DNA of 5,680 nucleotides from a bacterium (GCA_025362415.1 JANYGM010000059.1:1-5680), one strand, 5' to 3'. Shown: positions 1 to 5,628, counted from the first letter of the stretch. Numbers and translations: made by a program. The notes: generated by a model not told the origin, from the sequence alone.

Positions 1-181
1 GTCAAAATATTTTCTGGGTTTCTTGGGTAGAACTTCCCAAAAGTTGAAGACTTTCGGGAAGTTTAGCAGGAACTTATTTACAACACGTTACTTATCAAAA
101 CTTTTACTACTGATTGCTTGTTTAGAAGTAGTAATTTGATTTATCAACTTTCGCTTTTTTAAATTAAAAATTATTATTCCT
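1..181. other. Noncoding leader region upstream of msrA
   Basis: No convincing gene is visible here. The stretch holds a hairpin at 31-63 and a 7-bp inverted repeat (ttactac at 104-110 with gtagtaa at 128-134). A TAatTTG sequence at 132-138 is one base short of the Bacteroidota -7 consensus TAnnTTTG and has no well-spaced -33 partner, so the msrA promoter is not located with confidence. The bases just before the msrA ATG are A/T-rich without a Shine-Dalgarno sequence, which is common in Bacteroidota. One frame ends in TAG at 28-30, directly before the hairpin, and could be the tail of an upstream gene, but ten codons cannot support that. Confidence 0.5.
31..63. other. Hairpin, possible terminator of an upstream gene
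   Basis: aacttccc (31-38) pairs perfectly with gggaagtt (56-63). After one A-C mismatch the stem continues with aaagt (40-44) against acttt (50-54), leaving a 5-nt loop. That gives about 13 base pairs. Only a short T run follows on the plus strand, so intrinsic termination is possible but not clear. It could also be one copy of a dispersed intergenic palindrome. Confidence 0.5.
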
Positions 182-841
182 ATGAAAATTATCCCAATAT
201 TTTTTTATTTTATCTTATTAAGTTTTTTTGCTTGCGGACAACAGAAAACTACTACACAAGTAAAATCTTCCACAAAAATCCCTAAAACAACAATGACCAC
301 AGACACAAAATTTGAAACTGCAACACTTGGAGCTGGCTGCTTTTGGTGCGTAGAAGCGGTTTTTCAGCGTTTAGAAGGGGTAGAAAAAGTAGTTTCTGGC
401 TATTCTGGCGGATTTGTAGAAAATCCTACCTATCGTGCCGTATGTGATGGTACAACAGGACACGCAGAGGTTTGTCAAGTTACCTTTGACCCTAAAAAAC
501 TCTCTTTCCAAGATTTATTAGAGGTTTTCTTTGCGACCCACGACCCCACAACACCCAACCAACAAGGCAACGACAAAGGCACACAATACCGTTCTTCTAT
601 TTTTTATAGAAGTCCAGAGCAAAAAGCCACAGCAGAGAAAGTTATTAAGGTTTTGAATGAGCAAAAAGCGTTTCCTAATCCAATTGTAACAGAAGTAACA
701 GATTTTAATAATTTTTATGGTGCGGAAGACTATCACCAAAATTATTACAATCAAAACTCATCAGAAGGCTATTGCAGAATAATTATTGCGCCAAAAGTAG
801 AGAAATTGAAAAAGATTTTTAAAGAAAAACTTAAAAAATAG
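182..841 (+). CDS. msrA: Peptide-methionine (S)-S-oxide reductase MsrA, lipoprotein-like
   Basis: Reduces the S-epimer of methionine sulfoxide, free or in proteins, back to methionine; electrons usually come from thioredoxin or a periplasmic equivalent. The catalytic motif GCFWC lies at residues 52-56, with Cys53 as the nucleophile. Other family blocks follow: GYSGG (73-77), GHAEV (93-97), the HDPTT...GTQYRS block (120-138) and EDYHQNY (182-188). Cys198 in GYC is a candidate resolving cysteine. The catalytic domain, about residues 41-215, is complete. An N-terminal extension has one Lys, a hydrophobic stretch and Cys18 followed by GQQ, resembling a Bacteroidota lipoprotein signal, although FFAC is a weak lipobox. 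A low-complexity Thr/Lys/Ser linker (22-42) follows. This predicts an envelope-anchored, periplasm-facing enzyme. ATG codons at 182 and 293 (Met38) are both possible starts; the first is chosen because the signal is coherent. No MsrB domain is fused or adjacent. Confidence 0.95.
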   Translation: MKIIPIFFYFILLSFFACGQQKTTTQVKSSTKIPKTTMTTDTKFETATLGAGCFWCVEAVFQRLEGVEKVVSGYSGGFVENPTYRAVCDGTTGHAEVCQVTFDPKKLSFQDLLEVFFATHDPTTPNQQGNDKGTQYRSSIFYRSPEQKATAEKVIKVLNEQKAFPNPIVTEVTDFNNFYGAEDYHQNYYNQNSSEGYCRIIIAPKVEKLKKIFKEKLKK

Positions 842-847
842 GTTTTT

Positions 848-926
848 AATTGTGAATGTTTAATTGTGAATTGTGAATGAATACAATGTATTTCAATTCA
901 TAATTCACAATTTAAAATTTACAATT
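848..926. repeat. Fold-back heptad repeat between convergent genes, likely bidirectional terminator
   Basis: Left arm 848-884 reads as 7-nt units (aattgtg, aatgttt, aattgtg, aattgtg, aatgaat) plus ac. The reverse complement of the right arm 888-926 reads aattgta, aatttta, aattgtg, aattatg, aattgaa, then atac. The arms pair imperfectly over about 37 bp around a 3-nt loop. The repeat fills the gap between the msrA stop and the stop codon of the convergent kinase gene (925-927), and its outer edge overlaps that stop. The position suits a terminator for both transcripts. Heptad periodicity and self-complementarity are read directly; the terminator role is inferred. Confidence 0.75.
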
Positions 927-1800
927 ATTCAAGGTGGTATTTTGCTAGTTCATCAATGGGACTTTTGATGAATTTTCCTTTTTTTAGGTTTTTCTCTTCC
1001 AAAATCTCTTTTAAAATCCCCCTGAAAACATACGCCACAGAGCCAGTAAAGCATATTTCGTAGTTTTGATAATTTTTTATACTAAAAATATATCTTTCTA
1101 CAAATACCTCAAAAGACTGTTTTACAAAATTTCTACAAAAAACATCTTCCATATTTTCAGAGAAAAATGGGGCAAAACTAGCAAAATAACGGTTTGGGAA
1201 CGGCTTTTTATAGGCATTATCCAACACTTGCGCAATAGTTTTTGTTTGTTTTTCTTCCTTCAAAAAATTATATTTTTTCTCCAATTTTTCTGATAATTCT
1301 TTGGATAATTCATTATGTAAATATTTGATAATCAGATTTTTACCTAAAAATCCTCCACTTCCTTCATCTCCTAGCCAAAAACCCAAATTAACAGTATTTT
1401 GTGTAATCTCATTGCCGTCATACAAGCAAGCGTTTGCGCCTGTACCCAGTATGCAGGCAATACCTGCATTGTGTCCACACAAAGCGTGTGCGCAAGCCAA
1501 CATATCGTGAGAAACATTGATATGTGCAGTTTTGTAGAGAGAATTAAAAACAGCTTTTACTGCGCCTTTTTTCTCTTCTGTGGAACAACCTGCACCATAA
1601 AAATATATGTCTGTGATGTTATAACTAACTATTTGAGGGAAAAGATTAGTTTTCAAATCTTGTAATATCTCCACAGAAGTCTGAAAATAAGGATTGATAC
1701 CTTTTGTAGGAATAAGTGAAATAATTTCTTGCTCATTTTTTAGCAAAATACGCCATTCTGTCTTTGTAGAGCCACTATCTGCGACTAAAATTGTTTGCAT
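925..1800 (-). CDS. BadF/BadG/BcrA/BcrD-family ATPase, N-acetylglucosamine kinase-like
   Basis: Member of the ASKHA (actin/hexokinase/Hsp70) fold. Bacteroidota proteins of this type are usually annotated as N-acetylglucosamine kinase-like and would phosphorylate an amino sugar with ATP in the cytoplasm, for example when recycling wall or chitin sugars. Visible motifs: phosphate-1 loop DSGSTKTEW (8-16), YGAGC (68-72), SHDMLACAHAL with candidate catalytic Asp99 (97-107), phosphate-2 loop ILGTGANACLYDG (117-129), LGDEGSGGFLG (143-153), adenosine motif FTGSVAYVF (251-259) and C-terminal SPIDELAKY (280-288). The length of 291 residues is normal and there is no signal peptide. The ATG at 1798-1800 sits directly before the first strand of the fold, so the start is secure. 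It is transcribed alone, divergently from the nuclease-like gene and convergently with msrA. No sugar-metabolism neighbour confirms the substrate, so the specificity is inferred from family membership only. Confidence 0.88.
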   Translation of the reverse strand: MQTILVADSGSTKTEWRILLKNEQEIISLIPTKGINPYFQTSVEILQDLKTNLFPQIVSYNITDIYFYGAGCSTEEKKGAVKAVFNSLYKTAHINVSHDMLACAHALCGHNAGIACILGTGANACLYDGNEITQNTVNLGFWLGDEGSGGFLGKNLIIKYLHNELSKELSEKLEKKYNFLKEEKQTKTIAQVLDNAYKKPFPNRYFASFAPFFSENMEDVFCRNFVKQSFEVFVERYIFSIKNYQNYEICFTGSVAYVFRGILKEILEEKNLKKGKFIKSPIDELAKYHLE

Positions 1801-1839
1801 TGACTAAGATATTAAATAAAATTTAGATAAGAATTTCAG

Positions 1840-1847
1840 CAAAAATA
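1840..1847 (-). promoter_or_regulatory. Candidate -7 box for the BadF-family kinase gene
   Basis: The minus strand reads TATTTTTG, matching the Bacteroidota -7 consensus TAnnTTTG, about 40 nt upstream of the kinase ATG. No TTG -33 element is found at the usual distance. The call rests on the -7 match and its position in a short divergent spacer. Confidence 0.45.
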
Positions 1848-1860
1848 CAACTTTTTTCTA

Positions 1861-1868
1861 TATATTTG
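1861..1868 (+). promoter_or_regulatory. Candidate -7 box for the nuclease-like gene
   Basis: TATATTTG matches TAnnTTTG on the plus strand. Transcription would start near 1875, giving a leader of roughly 85-90 nt that contains the heptad array at 1883-1910. There is no convincing -33 TTG. It lies 13 bp from the opposing minus-strand -7 box, so each promoter's upstream region overlaps the other. Confidence 0.45.
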
Positions 1869-1882
1869 TACCTAAGGAAGAG

Positions 1883-1910
1883 GTACGAATTACGAAGTAC
1901 GAGGTACGAA
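1883..1910. repeat. Heptanucleotide tandem repeat, four units
   Basis: Four consecutive 7-nt units: gtacgaa, ttacgaa, gtacgag, gtacgaa. The array lies between the candidate promoter and the ATG at 1962 and would be transcribed in the 5' leader. A TTG-initiated reading through it (from 1866) would give a repetitive, charged N-terminus, which is why that upstream start is not used. The unit is a variant of the aattacg heptad upstream of sod. Confidence 0.75.
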
Positions 1911-1961
1911 TGTAAGACCTTGATTATTAAGTTGTTTGATTTTTTTCTATTACACAATTCA

Positions 1962-2633
1962 ATGGCAAAAAAGATAAAATATTATTCAGAAGCGGAGTTA
2001 ATCAAAATGTTTGGCTTAAATAGGCTTGTAGGTACGCAAATATCTCCACTTATGGACGAATGGCTTGCCACAAATACAACTTCAAATGCACCTTTAAATG
2101 CTATTTTAAGCACTTCTGAAAAAGATATTTTTGACGAGATTTATCAAGATGCGGTTATCAATATTACTGGTTGGCAGGAAGAGGATTTGAAAATGAATTT
2201 TATTGCATTTGTTTTGAAATTAGGGCATTTACGCAATACTTTGCATTATAAATCTTATTTTGAGCAAACTATTCAGGCAACTGTGGAAGGCTATTTTTTG
2301 AAAGCAAAAACAGATTTTATGATTGCAAAAGGTATTTTGGAAGTGCCTGAAAATCCTTATTTTCACTTTCAAGAATACAAAAAGCAAAGAGATCCAAGTG
2401 GCGACCCAACCGCACAACTTTTGGAGGCTTTTTTGATAGCACAAGAGAAAAATAAAAATGATAATCCGCTTTATGGCTGCACTATTATAGGAAAATATTG
2501 GGATTTTGTCATCTTAGAAAAGAAAAATTATAGCATTTCTAAATCTTATGATTGTACCGACAAACAGGATTTACTTGAAATAATAGCCATTTTACGCAAA
2601 TTTAAAGAAATTTTAGAAACAAAACTACTGTGA
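1962..2633 (+). CDS. PD-(D/E)XK nuclease-like protein of unknown role
   Basis: A 223-residue cytoplasmic protein without signal peptide or membrane segment. It resembles uncharacterised Bacteroidota proteins related to the PD-(D/E)XK nuclease fold. The evidence is the order of a helix with acidic residues (WQEEDLKMNFI, 71-81), a strand carrying an Asp (TDFMIAKG, 117-124), a second strand with E-x-K (FHFQEYK, Glu138 and Lys140), and a helix containing Gln152 (AQLLEAFLIAQ). Together Asp118, Glu138, Lys140 and possibly Gln152 would form the metal site. The C-terminal part (LYGCTIIGKYWDFVILE, 170-186) adds further strands. The ATG at 1962 is preferred over an upstream in-frame TTG at 1866, because the extra 32 residues are encoded by a promoter-like stretch and a tandem repeat. 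The holB-like gene lies downstream on the same strand, 95 bp away across a hairpin. No methylase or specificity subunit is nearby, so this is not a recognisable restriction system. Confidence 0.7.
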   Translation: MAKKIKYYSEAELIKMFGLNRLVGTQISPLMDEWLATNTTSNAPLNAILSTSEKDIFDEIYQDAVINITGWQEEDLKMNFIAFVLKLGHLRNTLHYKSYFEQTIQATVEGYFLKAKTDFMIAKGILEVPENPYFHFQEYKKQRDPSGDPTAQLLEAFLIAQEKNKNDNPLYGCTIIGKYWDFVILEKKNYSISKSYDCTDKQDLLEIIAILRKFKEILETKLL

Positions 2634-2723
2634 TGTATGATGTGTGATATATAATGTGTGATGTAAATACATTATTTACGACAAAAAATACATCACATAT
2701 CACACATTATATATCACACATCA
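2631..2723. repeat. Slipped fold-back heptad repeat between nuclease-like gene and holB
   Basis: The left arm 2631-2665 is five 7-nt units: tgatgta, tgatgtg, tgatata, taatgtg, tgatgta. The right arm 2689-2723, reverse complemented, is tgatgtg, tgatata, taatgtg, tgatatg, tgatgta. Pairing of 2639-2665 with the right arm is perfect apart from one extra heptad bulged on the right side; the loop is about 23 nt. The array begins at the stop codon of the upstream gene and ends 5 nt before the delta-prime ATG at 2729, so it fills the spacer almost completely. It could attenuate read-through or shape translation of the downstream gene. That effect is inferred. Confidence 0.8.
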
Positions 2724-2728
2724 AAAAG

Positions 2729-3853
2729 ATGCTTTTCAGAGAAATTATAGGGCTTGAAGACACTAAAGCCACGCTTATAAATGCCATTAGAAGCAACCAC
2801 GTAGCACACGCACAACTTTTTTTGGGTAACGAAGGAACGGCAAATCTTACGCTTGCGCTTGCCTACGCAACCTATATAAATTGTGAAAATAAGCAACCCA
2901 CAGATGCCTGTGGCGTATGTAGTTCGTGTGTGAAAATGGCGAAATTTATTCACCCAGATTTGCATTTTGTCTTGCCTATTGCAGGAAATTCTAAGATTAC
3001 CAAGCCCAAAACGGCTGATTTTATGAAAGAATGGCGCACTTTCTTATTACAAAATCCGTATCAAAACCTTTCTCATTGGCTCACAATGATAGATGCGGAA
3101 AGTAAGCAACCTTCTATTTCTGCGGAAGAAGCCAGAGGCATTTTGGGTACACTTTCTATGAAATCTTTTGAAGGAGAATACAAGGTTTTGATTATTTGGT
3201 TGCCTGAATATATGAACATAACGGCTGCAAACGCTATTTTGAAGATATTGGAAGAGCCACCAGAAAAAACACTTTTTTTGCTTGTTGCTCAAAATCTTGA
3301 TAAAATGCTTGTAACCATACTTTCACGCACTCAACTTGTGCGTGTGCGTGATTTTGAGGAGGCAGAAATTCAGACTTATTTGAGTACAGAGCTTGATACG
3401 CCACTTTCTAAGGCACAACAAGTGGCAAAACTAGCAGAAGGAAGTTTGCTCAAAGCAAAAGAACTTGCAGAAGGCATTTCAGATGATAATCAAATTATTT
3501 TTAGAGATTGGATGAGGGATTGTTATGGTCGTAAAATCCCTGATTTGTATGCAAAAATGGAGGTTTTTGCTAAAAAAAGTAAAGATGAACAAAAAAATCT
3601 CTTGCTTTATGGCTTGAATATTTGTAGAGAATCTTTGGTTTGGCAATATGCAGGCGAGGAAATAGTGCGTTTAGATGGTGAAAACCTTACTTTTGTGCAA
3701 GGTTTTGCAAAAGTCATCAATCCCAATAATGTTGGGTATTTGTCTGATTATCTTTCTGATGCACTAGCGCATTTGGAGCGCAACGCCAGCGCAAAAATAG
3801 TGTTTTTGGATACTTCTTTGAAGATTTCTAATGTAATAAAAATACAAGCCTAG
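2729..3853 (+). CDS. holB: DNA polymerase III, delta-prime subunit (clamp loader)
   Basis: Delta-prime is part of the clamp loader that places the sliding clamp on primed DNA during replication. The 374-residue product has the family's order: N-terminal AAA+-like domain (LFREIIGLEDTKATL, then HAQLFLGNEG), a zinc module with Cys52, Cys61, Cys64 and Cys67, the segment ISAEEARGILG (130-140), NAILKILEEPP (168-178) and SRT (199-201), followed by a helical C-terminal half. The P-loop is degenerate: GNEGTANLT lacks the Walker A Lys. Walker B is also degraded (IIWLPE). This fits delta-prime, which does not hydrolyse ATP, rather than gamma/tau. SRT replaces the usual SRC. The ATG at 2729 is chosen because residues from an in-frame ATG at 2654 would be encoded by the hairpin repeat. 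It follows the nuclease-like gene on the same strand and may share its transcript. Confidence 0.9.
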   Translation: MLFREIIGLEDTKATLINAIRSNHVAHAQLFLGNEGTANLTLALAYATYINCENKQPTDACGVCSSCVKMAKFIHPDLHFVLPIAGNSKITKPKTADFMKEWRTFLLQNPYQNLSHWLTMIDAESKQPSISAEEARGILGTLSMKSFEGEYKVLIIWLPEYMNITAANAILKILEEPPEKTLFLLVAQNLDKMLVTILSRTQLVRVRDFEEAEIQTYLSTELDTPLSKAQQVAKLAEGSLLKAKELAEGISDDNQIIFRDWMRDCYGRKIPDLYAKMEVFAKKSKDEQKNLLLYGLNICRESLVWQYAGEEIVRLDGENLTFVQGFAKVINPNNVGYLSDYLSDALAHLERNASAKIVFLDTSLKISNVIKIQA

Positions 3854-3866
3854 TTTTGAGGTATTT

Positions 3867-3926
3867 AATTGCCACAGATGCACAGATAAAATACAGTTTG
3901 TATTCATCTGTGCATCTGTGGCAATT
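3867..3926. terminator. Strong palindrome between convergent holB and sod, likely bidirectional terminator
   Basis: The 21-nt arms at 3867-3887 and 3906-3926 are perfectly complementary (core gccacagatgcacagat). Inside them aatac (3890-3894) pairs with gtatt (3900-3904), which closes a small loop. The hairpin occupies most of the 88-bp gap between the delta-prime stop (3853) and the sod stop (3942). No long T run follows on either strand, so it is not a textbook intrinsic terminator, but the position between convergent genes suits one. The arm contains two cacagat copies 8 nt apart, unlike the 7-nt spacing in the other spacers. Confidence 0.7.
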
Positions 3927-3941
3927 ATATTGAAATACTGA

Positions 3942-4679
3942 TTATGCTCCAAATTTCTTTTCAACTTTTGCCCAATCAAGCACGTTGAAGAAGTTTTTTA
4001 GGTATTCGGCACGTTTATTTTGGTATTTTAGATAATAAGCGTGTTCCCAAACGTCAATGCCAATTAGTGGTGTTCCTTGCTGTTTTACAAGTTTTTTCAT
4101 TAGTGGGTTATCTTGATTTGGTGTTGAGCAAACAAAAAGTTTTTTCTTTTTATCCATACAAAGCCACGCCCAACCAGAGCCAAAACGCTCCATTCCAGCC
4201 TTAGAAAGTTGTTCTTTGAGTGCATCAACACTTCCAAATTGTGTTTTTATGGCATCTAAAAGCGTACCAGTCGGCATATTTTGCGGATTTGGGGATATTA
4301 TCTCCCAATAAAGCATATGATTATAATGTCCACCTGCATTATTGCGGATAGCAGCTTGTTTTGCAGTTACTTTTCCTAATATTTCTAGCAAAGTTTTACC
4401 TTTCAATGCATCATTTTCTAATGCTTTATTTAGGTTAGTAACATAACTTTGGTGATGTTTTGAAAAGTGAATTTCCATTGTTTGCTTATCAATATGAGGC
4501 TCTAAGGCATCAAAAGCATAGTTTAGTTTTGGAAGTTCAAAAGGTGCAATACTGTGTGAAAGATTAGTAATTTTTTCTACAGAAAAATCATCATTTAGAT
4601 TATCAGCAAAAAGATTATTAGCAAGTGCCATTCCTGCAATAGAAAGCCCTGTTATTTTAAGAAATTCACGTTTGTGCAT
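3942..4679 (-). CDS. sodA: Superoxide dismutase, Mn-type, with export signal
   Basis: Converts superoxide to hydrogen peroxide and oxygen. The Fe/Mn-SOD fold is complete over about residues 47-245. By alignment to E. coli SodA the metal ligands are His71 (in MEIHFSKHH), His121 (in GGHYNHMLYW), Asp209 and His213 (in DVWEHAYY). AGGH and NQD (188-190, supplying the second-shell Gln) point to Mn rather than Fe; Tyr in MLYW replaces the common Phe, so cambialistic use cannot be excluded. The first 26 residues resemble a Tat-type leader: KREFLK, then a hydrophobic GLSIAGMALA segment, with a plausible cut after LFA (23-25). The motif has KR instead of RR. Export to the periplasm is therefore likely but not certain. 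Gene symbol is by family; a periplasmic paralogue may carry another name. It lies 57 bp downstream of the NTF2-like gene on the same strand, without a clear promoter of its own. Confidence 0.93.
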   Translation of the reverse strand: MHKREFLKITGLSIAGMALANNLFADNLNDDFSVEKITNLSHSIAPFELPKLNYAFDALEPHIDKQTMEIHFSKHHQSYVTNLNKALENDALKGKTLLEILGKVTAKQAAIRNNAGGHYNHMLYWEIISPNPQNMPTGTLLDAIKTQFGSVDALKEQLSKAGMERFGSGWAWLCMDKKKKLFVCSTPNQDNPLMKKLVKQQGTPLIGIDVWEHAYYLKYQNKRAEYLKNFFNVLDWAKVEKKFGA

Positions 4680-4704
4680 AGTTTTGTTTATTTACACTTA
4701 AAAC

Positions 4705-4732
4705 CGTAATTCGTAATTTTTAATTCGTAATT
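4705..4732. repeat. Heptanucleotide tandem repeat, four units
   Basis: Plus strand reads cgtaatt, cgtaatt, tttaatt, cgtaatt; read on the minus strand the unit is aattacg. It occupies half of the 57-bp spacer between the NTF2-like stop and the sod start, and would be transcribed if the two genes form one operon. No TAnnTTTG box is seen in this spacer. Confidence 0.7.
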
Positions 4733-4736
4733 GAAA

Positions 4737-5291
4737 TTAATTATCTGTTGCAGGTGTATTATTACCCTTGCAACCACTCATACGCACTGTATCAGCAATA
4801 AAAAATATTTTCCAGCCTTTTTCTGTCTTGATAAGTTGAAAAGCATCAAAGCCACAGTGACTAAATTTAGTGCCATTCCAAAACTCATATTCTGCCCAAA
4901 CAGTAGCCAAATTAGCATCAATACGAACTTCAGAACTTAAAATACGTTCATCATACACAACCAAATGAGGCGTTGCGACACTATTGAGCATTTGTTGAAT
5001 GGTGCTTGGAACTAAAACAGATTTACCCGTTTTATCTATCATTACTCGCTTCATTGTAGCGTCAGCGTGGAAAGTTTGGCGCATTAGCGTTGTATCACTT
5101 GTACGCATTCCATCAAAAAGTTGTGTGATAACTTTCATTATTTCTTTGTTTTCTGCTTGAGCAACTGGGCTGATTTTTATAGTGTTTTGTGCTGTATTGG
5201 TAGCTTTTTTCTGTGCCACACATTGAGAGAAAAACCCAAGCATTAAGAGAGGAAATATAATAGAAAGCGTTTTTAATAGTGTTTTTTTCAT
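4737..5291 (-). CDS. Exported NTF2-like (SnoaL/lumazine-binding-type fold) protein
   Basis: A 184-residue protein with a signal peptide: Lys-rich start, hydrophobic core (8-21) and SQCVAQKK around residues 22-29. Cys24 lacks a standard lipobox (FSQ precedes it), so signal peptidase I cleavage after CVA is the better guess, with lipidation possible. A Thr/Asn/Gln-rich linker follows. Residues 47-172 have the cone-shaped NTF2-like pattern: an opening helix (IMKVITQLFDGMRTSD), the FHADATMKRV strand, a central helix (STIQQMLNSV), then long strands ending in FDAFQLIKTEKGWKIFFIADTVR. Such domains bind small ligands or act as enzymes; no catalytic set can be assigned here, so the function is unknown. 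Cys146 and Cys174 could form a disulfide in the periplasm. The ATG at 5289-5291 begins the signal peptide directly. It is probably the first gene of a unit with sod, which hints at a stress role by context only. Confidence 0.82.
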   Translation of the reverse strand: MKKTLLKTLSIIFPLLMLGFFSQCVAQKKATNTAQNTIKISPVAQAENKEIMKVITQLFDGMRTSDTTLMRQTFHADATMKRVMIDKTGKSVLVPSTIQQMLNSVATPHLVVYDERILSSEVRIDANLATVWAEYEFWNGTKFSHCGFDAFQLIKTEKGWKIFFIADTVRMSGCKGNNTPATDN

Positions 5292-5425
5292 TTTGAAAGT
5301 AGTTGAAAATATTTTTTTTTCTGATACGAATGTTTTTTTGGTATGTTAAAAAAGTAGGAAAATGATTTTAAAAAACGTATTTTTGTTTTGAAAATAAACA
5401 AACCTTCAACCCATTTTCCTATGTG

Positions 5426-5433
5426 CAAAGATA
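5426..5433 (-). promoter_or_regulatory. Candidate -7 box for the NTF2-like/sod unit
   Basis: The minus strand reads TATCTTTG followed by ca, a very good match to the Bacteroidota -7 consensus TAnnTTTG. The nearest upstream TTG (minus strand, 5445-5447) leaves only 11 nt between the elements, shorter than the usual spacing near 19 nt, so the -33 is unassigned. The 5' leader to the ATG at 5291 would be about 125 nt. Confidence 0.6.
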
Positions 5434-5505
5434 GTAAAAAAAGTACAAGAACTCCAGACCTATCAACAAGATTTTCGCATAGTTAGATAACGACATTGAT
5501 AAATT

Positions 5506-5538
5506 GTATTCAGCCCCAGCGGGGCGGTATATTTATAG
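5506..5538 (+). repeat. Palindromic repeat unit A
   Basis: A 33-nt unit: gtatt, then stem gcccc (5513-5517), loop agc, stem ggggc (5521-5525), then the tail atatttatag (5529-5538). It shares frame, loop and tail with units B and D but has its own stem sequence. Confidence 0.75.
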
Positions 5539-5554
5539 CAATATCATTGTGTTT

Positions 5555-5587
5555 GTATTTCGCTCCAGCGGAGCGCAATATTTATAA
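5555..5587 (+). repeat. Palindromic repeat unit B
   Basis: A 33-nt unit: gtatt, stem cgctcc (5561-5566), loop agc, stem ggagcg (5570-5575), tail aatatttataa. A 22-nt part (5554-5575) is repeated perfectly in inverted orientation as unit C (5607-5628). Confidence 0.8.
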
Positions 5588-5588
5588 A

Positions 5589-5604
5589 ACTAGCCCTTGC
5601 TAGT
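5589..5604. repeat. Small hairpin between units B and C
   Basis: actagc (5589-5594) and gctagt (5599-5604) form a perfect 6-bp stem around the loop cctt. It lies in the space between the inverted units B and C, where unit C lacks the usual A/T tail. Confidence 0.55.
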
Positions 5605-5606
5605 GC

Positions 5607-5628
5607 CGCTCCGCTGGAGCGAAATACA
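5607..5628 (-). repeat. Palindromic repeat unit C, inverted copy of B
   Basis: The reverse complement equals positions 5554-5575 exactly. It keeps gtatt, the cgctcc/ggagcg stem and the agc loop but has no atatttatag tail; the hairpin at 5589-5604 stands in its place. Confidence 0.8.

Noticed and set aside
2..139. Open frame through the left edge as the end of an upstream gene
   Set aside because: It would read straight through the hairpin at 31-63, and the translation has no recognisable features.
518..754. Minus-strand open frame inside msrA, and similar open frames antisense to the kinase, nuclease-like, delta-prime and NTF2-like genes
   Set aside because: They lie fully inside strongly supported genes, have biased, low-complexity translations and show no recognisable domain.
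1866..1961. TTG-initiated N-terminal extension of the nuclease-like protein
   Set aside because: The extra 32 codons overlap a -7 box and a heptad tandem repeat, and the resulting residues are repetitive (YELRSTRYE). The ATG at 1962 starts the conserved-looking protein.
2654..2728. Upstream ATG extending delta-prime by 25 residues
   Set aside because: These codons fall in the fold-back repeat. The family's normal N-terminus (LFREIIGLE) begins at the ATG at 2729.
2729..3853. Assignment as gamma/tau subunit DnaX
   Set aside because: The Walker A Lys and the Walker B acidic pair are missing, and the length and C-terminal half fit delta-prime.
5378..5385. Plus-strand TATTTTTG as a promoter
   Set aside because: No plus-strand gene follows before the window ends, and the match is easily made by chance in A/T-rich sequence.
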